Assembly (NCBI GenBank): GCA_029204225.1
Contig: CM055103.1
Span: 5,764,852-5,828,851 of the forward strand
Length of the DNA stretch: 64,000 nt
Source of the DNA: Diphasiastrum complanatum
Lineage: Eukaryota; Streptophyta; Lycopodiopsida; Lycopodiales; Lycopodiaceae
Reading direction: 5' to 3'
The notes beneath the pieces were generated by a model, which ran no database searches, was not told the DNA's origin, and was given only the letters and a program-made list of their open reading frames with translations. The position numbers and the translations under genes were made by a program. Shown one piece after another: positions 55,426-64,000 of the stretch (positions are counted from its first letter, which is position 1; each line of letters begins with the position of its first letter).

Positions 55426-56849
55426 TAGCTACAATCAAGCCAAACTGATGCTTCGAGCTTTGCTTGGCTAGCTTCACCAATAATGCCTAGCCAGTCGCTT
55501 CGCTTAAGCAAAGCTTAAGCTTTAAGAGCTAAAAAGCGAAGCGGCGGCACAGAACAGGTGGAAAAATTTCACATGCCAAGGCATGGTTTGAGACTGCTAT
55601 GCGCCTTCGTTTTTAAAGCCAACAGACGAAGTCCATGGAAAACATACTAATGGTTAATAGTTCATACAACAATAATATATGAAGTGTAAATAATGTTTGA
55701 AAGCAACTTACACGTGGGGGATTATCTTTGCTCTTCAATTTGTTGACTAATACCTCGTATGATTCTCTGAAGGCAAAGTCTTACTCCTCTTTAGTTGGGA
55801 GACGTCCATAGTCTGCCAGCTATCCATTCAATTTAAATTGAATTTAGTTTGAAGCTAAGTTTGAGTAGCTTTTGATAGTGCATATTAGAAAAAGACATCA
55901 TATGAAATCAAATACAAACTATAAGAATAGTTTAGATTCACTTACTAATGAGTGTGATATGCTTTGACACCACTGATGCGAAATTGAGTGAAGAAAAAAA
56001 TTGCGAAACCGTCGCGACTGCGACTCAAACACGATTCGGATGGAGTTCAGATGTGATCGCTAGACATTGCTGGCTGAATCACTCCTACAGTCCTCCAGAA
56101 TGTAATCAGGCTTATCTACGTTTATAGAATTAATGTAGCATTCAACATAGTTTCAACCAAGGTGTAGAATTAAAATGAACAAGGAAACTTAGACACAAAT
56201 AACGGCAAACACATTAACATTCGAGATCAGACACAACAAAAACATCATCTATATTGATCTTTCGCTGATTCTTCCAACATTGCATGCAAATCCATGCAGT
56301 GCATTGGCGTGAGAGAAAATACGGTTCTCTCACGAGTAATCATCTCGCTTTACTAGTTATCAATATATTATTATTGCAATTGATCGTGCAATATTGCTAT
56401 TGCTTTTGTATGTGCAATGTGCTTATGGAAACGGAACCAACGATGGAAATAAAACCAATGATGGAAACAAAACCAACGTCGTGAAACCTTCTCCTGCCCT
56501 TCACGCTCCAAAAGAGTACCAGCGAGGTACCTAGAAGTACAGATGTCTGATCTGATGGCATGACGTCAGCAGATACACTTCAGGTCGTGACTAATCTGCC
56601 ACTCTTGTAATTTTTTATTAGTTGTAGATGCTTAATCACTCTAATCTGAAGGTTACATAGTGTGACTATATACTTGCTGGATGATACTTGACACCAGATA
56701 TAGAGCACACAATGTAATGAAGTAGTCTGATGCTAGTAAGCAATCAAGACAAAATTACTAAATACATGTCCGCCTGTGTGCGAAGACAATTCTGTCTCAA
56801 AAAAGGCAATGTCGGATTCCGAGATGTGAATTAGCGTAATAACTAGCTA
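55426..56849. other. Non-coding; 48-nt hairpin and 18-bp repeat
   Basis: 'cgcttcgctt' (about 55497) and 'aagcgaagcg' (about 55535) can pair around an AAGCTT-rich centre, in a stretch rich in 'gcttcg' words. At 56425-56479 an 18-bp unit ('atggaaacggaaccaacg' and variants) occurs three times. 'gtcggattccgag' near 56810 resembles the CACTA subterminal word of 44.6-45.1 kb. No gene. Confidence 0.45.
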
Positions 56850-57850
56850 GGAATTCAAACCATGTCGTAATACTTTTTGTGGCACTTTATCCCCTTGTAC
56901 GTCATCTTGAAAACATGAAGCTTTATATGTCAAACATTGAAGCTTTTCTGAATGCTCACCTCTATATAGAACATGGTCTTCTCTGGACATGCATGTATTG
57001 TGTCGTAATCCATTCCAAGCAAAGTCATCATCTTTCGTACTTCTTTTTGTCTCCTAGCTATCACGTTTTCTTTCGAAAGTATTCAATGCAACAATCTAAA
57101 AAAAGAGCAATGTGAGTTGTTAGAAAAGAAAAATAATCAACTTAATGTAAGTACGCTATAAAGTACAATAGTTGTGTTATGCATTAAGTACCCGAATAAT
57201 GATGTCACGCTATGGTCACTCCATTTGTATGTTGCTTGAAGGTTTAGAATAAGAATTGACGTAGCTAGTCTCGAAATGGATGCTCTTGGATACAAAGGAG
57301 CCTCTGCCTCCATGCACAATAGTTCATCCACCTCAAATTGTTCATGATCTCCATTTTCATTAGAAGATGCGTGCATAACATCATCCTCATTTGTTGCAAA
57401 GTAAGATTCAAACATATTGTGCATTGCTTCGTCGTGTTGCACCTCATCATCATCATCATCATTAGAATCAAGTTGATTACTCGTTTTTCCAATTGTATTT
57501 GCTTCGTGAATTTGTTTCGTTCTTTGTTCTCTCATGTCTATTAAAACTTGGCGTTGATTGTAACTAAACACAGATGGATCAACTCCGTGGAATGGCATTC
57601 GATTTATGGGATACACACATTAAACAAATTCAATTAGTGACATATATAAATTGACGAATATTATAATAGGAAACAACCATGCATAGTTAACAAACCTCAA
57701 CGTCTTCCAAATTCGATGGTTGACCCTCGTCTTTTAGTCCAAACTTCCACAAATGATTTTCAACAATGCGTCTTTCACGCATCTTTTGCCCATCACACTC
57801 GTCGCATGTGCACCATATTTTATCTTGAAAATAGTTTTTCTGCGAGAAAC
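56850..57850 (-). pseudogene. CACTA transposase relic, N-terminal part
   Basis: In minus order: 57850-57700 reads 'WCTCDECDGQKMRER' and 'HLWKFGL', the Cys/His-rich transposase-associated region. 57616-57137 has an acidic linker ('SNDDDDDEVQHDE') then 'APLYPRASISRLATSILILN' and 'YKWSDHSVTSLF'. 57110-56850, after a plausible intron (donor GTACTT, acceptor TTTTTTTAG), reads 'LLGMDYDTIHACPEKTMFYI'. This is the order in Tnp2-type (EnSpm/CACTA) transposases. The catalytic core is not present, and frameshifts occur in the last piece. Confidence 0.72.
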
Positions 57851-58377
57851 AAACATCAAGTAGATGTCACTTTACCACAATATTGGAAGTCATATTTAAC
57901 CTACAGTAACAAAGTCTTTACGAACAAGAAAACATGCATGTTTATTATTTACCTTGTTGACTTGAATAGTGTCTTCATCGCTAGATTGATCTAAATGTAA
58001 TCCATCTCTTTAAGATAAACTGCATATATGCACAAGTACAAAACAAATTATTGTATGCTTTGATTATTAGTTAGTATGATTCTTATGCGTTGTCACTTAC
58101 ATGATTCTTTTGCATCTAGTTGCAGGTTATAAACGCATTCCTATCTTTCTTTCTTTTTTATGACAAGTATGAAAGTTTAACTCCAATATGCATTAAAGTT
58201 TTGTCATTGGTTTTCATTTTTTTCTCCATTTCAATATGCATTAAAGATTTGTACTTGGTTTTCTTTTTTTCTTCATTTCAATATGCATTAAAGTTTTGTC
58301 ATTGACTTTCTTTTTTTCTTCATTTCAATATATTAGGAATTATTGTAATGTTTTGTATGTTTATGAATGTAGAAAAC
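57851..58377. repeat. 47-bp tandem repeat (58183-58332) in AT-rich DNA
   Basis: 'aatatgcattaaag' recurs at 58185, 58233, 58280 and, partly, 58327, each followed by a T-rich tract: about 3.2 copies of a 47-48 bp unit. The rest is AT-rich and non-coding. Confidence 0.75.
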
Positions 58378-58690
58378 ATGTCGGAATCTGGCAGTGGTGA
58401 AAGCTCGGGAGACTATGTCTCAAATTTCTATGCGTCGTTATCTTTCGAGCAAAAAGCACAATTGCAAAACTTGCTTAGTCAAGATGAGGGTGCAGGTCTC
58501 TGACAAGCGGCCGCGGCTCTCGCACCTACCAAAAAGTCATCCATCAATCCGTATTATGACGTGGATCCTCCAGGTCACATAATCGCCAACCACAAAGGTT
58601 GGGTGGTTATGGACCACTTATATTCTTTATGCCAATGCCATAAAGATTCACGAATGAGAATCTTTTGTGGTCTGGCACGAGAATCTTTTG
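58378..58690 (+). pseudogene. Short reading frame interrupted by one TGA
   Basis: From ATG at 58378 the frame reads 'MSESGSGESSGDYVSNFYA', then a stop at about 58501, and continues unbroken with 'QAAAALAPTKKSSINPYYDV' and 'HKGWVVMDHLYSL' to about 58690. Ser/Ala-rich, then mixed. It lies upstream of, and opposite to, the CACTA transposase relic and may be that element's second gene. Family not recognised. Confidence 0.35.
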
Positions 58691-58999
58691 TGGTCTAGTA
58701 TGAGAAAAGGCAGACGACCAAAAACGAAACCAACGACAATGTATTACAAAATTGTTGCTTTAATCTCGCAGTCTAGTCTCTAGATCTGATATGAACTAAT
58801 TAAAGACCTAATCAACTAAATCCTAATCTACTCGTCATCGTCATCGTGACGTCCGCTCTACACGAGCACAAGCAAACAAGACACATTAGTATTTAATGCT
58901 CTGATGGCAACTGCTTCGATGGCATACTTAGATGCATTGGTATGTCCATGGAATTCCTTGGAGTAGGTAGCCCGTAGAATAGGTGCATTGGTGAGGGCT
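58691..58999. other. No gene recognised
   Basis: Contains a small duplication ('gagaatcttttgtggtct' twice near 58660-58700). Otherwise plain. Confidence 0.4.
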
Positions 59000-59456
59000 T
59001 CACATGCGATGACACAAGCATACAGGATTGCCAGCTAGCGCATCCAATAGATAGCCAAAATTTTGGACTGAAATGATTGCATCTGCATCTGTCAAAAATA
59101 TAGCTTGATTGGCGTATCTACAAAATAGATTGAAAGTGGTATCCTTGATCATTGAAATTTTATACCCTTTCGTGGGTATGAAGCAGTTGCTCAAGAAGTG
59201 GGCAGCTTCATTCACCGAATCTCTGTTTGTAAAAACAATTTTACCATCTAATGGTGATCTCAGAGCTGTGCAGAACACTTCTTCAGAAATAGTGAAAAAC
59301 TTGCCTCGCACATGTACTTTGAAATCCACCTCAGATACTGCGTGGATGGAATTCACGAACTCGGTACTAACTTCAGACAAAATGACTGAAGGGTCCACTT
59401 TCAAATTGCCCAATCTGCATTGATCCAAAAAGGACTGGATTGATGTCAGGCGAATT
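59000..59456 (-). pseudogene. Putative plant transposon protein fragment
   Basis: Read from about 59456: 'IRLTSIQSFLDQCRLGNLKV' then 'EVDFKVHVRGKFFTISEEVF' and 'TALRSP'. The sequence fits the 'putative plant transposon protein' domain found beside plant retroelements, where an N-terminal helix pair precedes a 'VRGK.v.is...I' core. The frame is open for 142 codons or more, but no partner domains surround it. Function unknown even for the family. Confidence 0.5.
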
Positions 59457-59879
59457 CCTGCGCGTGCTTTTCAGGTAATAGAAGAGCTCGATCCTAAAGC
59501 CATTGTGTCAAACAATTGACGACAACTCCACAAATTGCAATAGGTTGTAAGAGAATGTTTGATCGCAAAAATTTTGAGCGTAGGAAAGCACGAAAACGCA
59601 AGAAGAAAGTGCGAGGAGAAAAATAGAAAATTATTATGATATGCAGTGGCGGTGTGAAAAGGATGACAACGTGTCATGGTGACATGACATCTGTCATTTC
59701 CATTATTAAGGGCGTGCATGGCTCAGAATTTCAAAATATGATTTGACAAATCAGCCTTAATGACGGTAAAGACCGTTTGTGAAAGAAAAAAATAAATGAT
59801 ACTAAAAAAAACAATATTTATTTTGATATGTAGACGTACACGTGGCCATCTTCTTTAATGAATGAATACAAAAGTAGGT
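59457..59879. other. No gene recognised
   Basis: Open frame 59471-59719 (minus) has no family motif. AT-rich toward the right. Confidence 0.35.
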
Positions 59880-60430
59880 CAAGAGATTCTCAAAAGATTT
59901 TCGAAAATATGCTAGAAAGATTCTAGAAAGTTTTGCGAAACCTTCTCACAAGATTTTAAAAATAGAGAAACTAACGAAAGGTTCTCAAAAGAATTTTAGT
60001 AAGATACTAGAAAATTTCTCGAAATACTCTCAAACATAAAAATACAATTACAGTACAAAAATCACTCAAAAGAATAATGCTAGAAAATTTCTTGAAAAAT
60101 TGAAAAAAGATGCTAGAAAAAATTCTAGACAGATTTTCAAAAGTTATTTGCAAAAATTAAAACATGTTTTGATTACAAATTGAGTGTCGCGAAAAATTCT
60201 CGAAAACACATTGAAAATGTCTTAAAAGATTTGTGGGAGAAATCTAGAAAAATTCTTGAAAAGTTTGAAGAATGATTTTAGAGAAATACTAGAAAGTGAT
60301 AGAAAATTTCACGAAAATTCTTAAAAAGATAGGGGAAAAGTCGTGAACAATTCCAAAAAAGATAAAAGAAAATTCGCGATCAATTCTAGAAAAATACTAG
60401 AAAAGAATGAGAATAAAAAAAAAAATTTGG
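59880..60430. promoter_or_regulatory. Run of heat-shock-element-like motifs in a degenerate repeat
   Basis: Exact TTCnnGAA occurs at 59921, 60016, 60089, 60197, 60253, 60308 and 60384. The 60308-60320 site is a three-part element (TTCacGAAaaTTC), and GAAaaTTC occurs at 60368. Many one-off versions lie between, on a background of 'tagaaaattct' words. The block is just downstream of the gypsy pol stop, where its 3' UTR or LTR should be. HSEs in an LTR can make a retroelement heat-responsive; here that is inference. Confidence 0.5.
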
Positions 60431-60466
60431 TCAAAGGCAATATTTTTTTAGTTTGGACCCATTAAT

Positions 60467-63400
60467 TCATGTCAGTAATAGTTCGTCTTCAAGTGATTGG
60501 AGTTGTACAGAACCATTCTCAAACACCTCTATAACTTTATAGGGTCCAAGCCATCTCATATGAAGTTTTCCAGAGAACTTTTGATGTCGACTATTATAGA
60601 TCAGTGCAAAGTCATCAGTTTTAAAATCACATTTTTTGATACGACTATCATATTTTTTCTTTCGTTGTTCCAGGATTTCCTCTGTTAATTTTTGTGAATT
60701 TGCATGAGCTTCAGATAGTTCTTCAATAGTGGTCAACCTTTCGTTAATACTTTCTGCATCTGTTCGTTGAGCTTGAATACAAAAATTTGTCACGTCAAAT
60801 TCAATAGGCAAAATAGGATATATATCATAAGTAAGGAAATATGGTGTTTGCTTCGTCGTGATCTTTTTAGTGTTACGATAAGTCTAGAGAATTGAGGGCA
60901 ATTTTTGATCCCAATCAGTCGTATGTGCAATAGTAATCTTGTTCAGGATCTTACATAATATTCCATTAGCTCTCTCAGCCAACACGTTTGGTTTTGGATT
61001 ATAAGGGGTTGTCTTTCTCTGTTTAATCAGAAAATATGTTGTCAGCAGCCGTATTGTGTCATTTAGAAAATGCGTACCACGGTCACTTACTAGTTCAAGA
61101 GGACAACCATATCTTGTGAATATAGTCTTGAATAAGAACATCGCGACAGTTTTCGCATCGTTTTGTTTCGTCACTTCTGCTTCAACGTTCTTTGTAGCAT
61201 AATCCGTTGCAACAAGAATATAATGACATTTAGTATGTCGAGTCACAGGTTTGATTGGACCGACAAAGTCAATCCCCCACTTCTCAAATGGTGCAAGAGG
61301 CAGGATTGGCGTCAACGACCAACTCATTGCTTTTATTGGCTTCCCTGATCTTTGGCACAAATCACACGAACGAATAAAATTTGATACATCCTTGAACATA
61401 GTTGGCCACCAGTACTTGGCAATCAATATTTTATTAACAGTATTCTTTAAAGCAAAGTGTCCGCCAGCATCCTCTGAATGTAAGACTTGAACAACCTTTT
61501 TAATATCTGCTATTTCGAGACATCTTCTTAGTTGATGATCAGCACCAAGCTTGTACAGGACATTGTTAATAATCGTATAAGGTGCTACCTTATATTGAGA
61601 AACTGTCTTTTTCTCCAAATCATAACCATCTGGATGTATCTGATCCTTGAGATAAGTAATGATATCAGAATATAACAATTTCGTAGATGAAATTTCAAAT
61701 AGATTTTCGTCTAAGTTTTTCAGTTTTTCTCGTGTTGAGTCGCGATAGATAATCAGCATTCATATGATATTTTCCCTAGCGAAGTTCTACTTGATAAGTG
61801 AATTCCTGTAGAAGTAGAACCATCGAACAATTCGTCCTGACAAAATCTGGTTTATTTACAAGATACTTTAGAGCATAGTGATCAACATGAAAAATGAAAG
61901 CATATCCCAACAAATAATGTCGAAATTTCTTAACAGTGAAAATCATTCCAAGTGTTTCCCTTTCTGTAACCGAATAATTCTTCTCCGAGGCACTGAGTTG
62001 TCGACTCGCATAGTATATGGGATGGTCTTTCTTCTAATCATCCTTCTGACTCAGACAAACGCCAATAGCAAATGCAGAAACATCAACATAACTATGAAAT
62101 AAAATAGCCTAGTTGGGTGGTCTCAGAATATGATCATTGATCAATCTTTGCTTAAGTTCTTCGAACGCTTTCTGCTGTTTATTCATCCACAAGTATTCCA
62201 CTTGTTTCTTGAGTAGATGCGTAAGAGAAGCAGCAATAGAAGCATGATTTTGGATAAATCTCCAATAATAGCCGACATGTCCTAAGGAAGCTCTTAGTTC
62301 ACGTAGATTGGTTGGTATTTGGAGGTCCTTTATAAGCTTGACTTTATCTTGACTTCTATCCTTTGTTTGATATTCTATGTCCAAGTAAAATTCCTTCTTT
62401 CATACCGAAAAAACATTTCTATGGATGAAGGGATAAACAAGTATTTTGACACCGTTTCAATGTAAGTTTCAGCTTCTGTAGATGTGTCACTATATATATA
62501 GAAATAATCAATAAAGATTTCAAGAAAAATTCTTAGGAAGGCAACGAAAATTAACATCAGAATTCGCTAAAAAGTCAGGGTTCGTTGCAAAGACCAAAGG
62601 GCTTTTTGTTGTAGGCATAAGTGCCCCAATCCGTAGTGAACGTGGTCTTTGAACGATCCTCCTTTCTCACTCCAACCTGATTATAACCAGAGAAACCGTC
62701 ATAGAAACTATAACTATCCTAGAATTATGTGCGTATGCACTAAATCTAAAACATGGAAATCAATTAACTCTCTATAGTCCTGGATCCAAATTGGGAGCCT
62801 TGGAACTTTCACATCCCATGTCTCCAAATCTGCTCCTATAGCTAGATATACTCGATATCTATGGTTACTGGCTTCAGTTTTGAGTGCGAGTCTCTGCACA
62901 AGACCAGAGTTAATAAAATTATGAGTAGATCCACTATCCACTAAAATACTAACTTCATGTCCATTCACAGTGCCTTTCAAACAAAATAAATCATTTGGCA
63001 AGAACGAAGTAGTACTGAAAGAACAATCACACTCACAATTAATTTTATTAATTTCCAGCTTAAGATTTTCTTTACCTAGCATCTCAATCACTTGAGTTGC
63101 GTCTTTCTTTCGCTCTGGGCATAATTTCATAACATGTCCAGGGCTGATTGCAATGGAAACAAACATTGGTCCTTCTAGTCTTTTTTCGAGACAACTTTGT
63201 CTTTTGTCTAAATTCAGATGCAGCTTAACCCAGTTTATCGAAATATTTAGTTTTCTTATTCCCACGAACTCTTTTCTTCTCTTTTTTCTGGCTGGGTCCA
63301 GATGATCCAAATGGATTAGCCTGTAACTGCTTCCTAGGTGCCACTACTGTGGAGTCGTACGCTTTCACGACACGAACAATATAATCAAAGGTTTGAAGCA

Positions 63401-64000
63401 TGTTACGCTTACACTCATTCTGATAGTTTGCGGACAAACCTAGGAAAAACTATTATAGTGCCAGTTTTGCATCGATTGAGAGGACTTCATTCCATAAATC
63501 CATAAAATCTTGTAGGTACGAGTTCAAACTCCGAGTACCCATTTTGCAATTCACAAATCTTTGGTAGAAATATGAGTTGTCCACAACCACAAACGACTTT
63601 CTGAACACCTCCTTAATCTCGTCCCATGTGGTAGGTTTAGGTTGCAAGTCACGCCACCACGACGAAGCTTTACCACATAAGAACAGAATAACACTCTATT
63701 TTTTCTCCTCAGGAATTCCCTGTAGATTGAAATAACCGGTCCACTTGGTTAACCAGTCATCCAGAATTTCAGGTTTCTTCTCTTTTTTCTCCCCCGAAAA
63801 AGATTCAGGCTGAAAGCCCAAATTTGGAGCAGAAAAGCTCTCACTTGATTCAACAGTACTTCCATTTGTTGATCACGTAAAGTGTTCCTGTTGTTTATCT
63901 CATTAAGCGCTTGACTTAATGATTGGAAAATCTACAGATAGGTAGGCATTGACACCTGACGATCGAGATCTGCATTTGCATTATCGTCTGCCCCATATTG
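60467..64000 (-). pseudogene. Ty3/gypsy gag-pol element, runs off the window
   Basis: In minus order: gag ('TTWDEIKEVFRKSFVVVDNS', 63647-63453). A CCHC zinc knuckle is split by a frameshift near 63150, with its CxxC in one frame and its H..C in the next. Then protease ('ILVDSGSTHNFINSG') and RT lacking its first part: 'FIDYFYIYSD' near 62500 replaces the FIDD active site. Next RT end ('LRELRASLGHVGYYWRFIQN'), RNase H (62100-61770), and integrase 61759-60884 with H2C2 finger ('HFALKNTV', 'CDLCQRSG') and catalytic 'WGIDFVGP', 'VSDRGTHFLND' and 'PNVLAERANG'. The C-terminal domain (60811-60467) has 'MRWLGPYKVIEVF'. Frameshifts and stops near 60885, 61760, 62385 and 63225 make it inactive. Confidence 0.92.

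Overview
The window looks like nuclear DNA of a land plant with a large, repeat-packed genome. The evidence is a spliced plant-type amino acid permease gene with GT..AG introns, a cytosolic ribosomal protein gene (eS29), Ty1/copia, Ty3/gypsy and CACTA relics, very long GA/CT microsatellites, and a short stray piece of the mitochondrial rps3 gene. Low gene density and layered retroelement relics would suit a gymnosperm or another large-genome vascular plant, but the species cannot be fixed from the sequence.

Layout. 1-9.9 kb is a repeat mosaic. It holds a roughly 185-bp module in both orientations, a copia LTR (2845-3690) with its RT/RNase H relic, a nested direct/inverted repeat (4.81-5.51 kb), a retroelement primer-binding site (6841-6852), a mitochondrial rps3 fragment (7286-7471), a long foldback hairpin (7628-7795) and a gypsy LTR (9195-9690). 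10.28-13.24 kb holds the best gene: a four-exon BAT1-like amino acid permease of 563 codons with intact splice sites. 13.25-18.5 kb holds a copia integrase relic, then a gypsy element interrupted by an LTR-like block carrying an unexplained 233-codon ORF. 20.42-20.92 kb (minus) is a GC-rich small membrane protein gene. 21.7-22.1 kb holds an endonuclease (EEP) fold relic. 25.38-27.9 kb is a nearly readable gypsy integrase region followed by LTRs. 34.38-34.55 kb (minus) is RPS29. 35.3-36.95 kb is a GC-rich unit ending in oligo(A).

38.1-42.75 kb is the strangest region: a decayed reading path on the minus strand (39.14-42.09 kb), of a family I do not recognise, lies between two GC-rich minisatellite blocks studded with 20-bp palindromes. 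44.6-45.16 kb is a CACTA-type terminus. 46.25-48.79 kb is a decayed copia element. 51.08-53.74 kb (minus) is a decayed DDE-like transposase with a 358-codon open stretch. 55.0-55.4 kb is a gypsy integrase relic, 56.85-57.85 kb a CACTA transposase relic, 59.0-59.46 kb a plant-transposon-protein fragment, and 60.47-64.0 kb (minus) a gypsy element running off the window, with a run of heat-shock-element-like motifs just downstream of its pol end.

Only three loci look like working host genes: the permease, the small membrane protein and RPS29. They are unrelated to one another and share only the repeat-rich surroundings.
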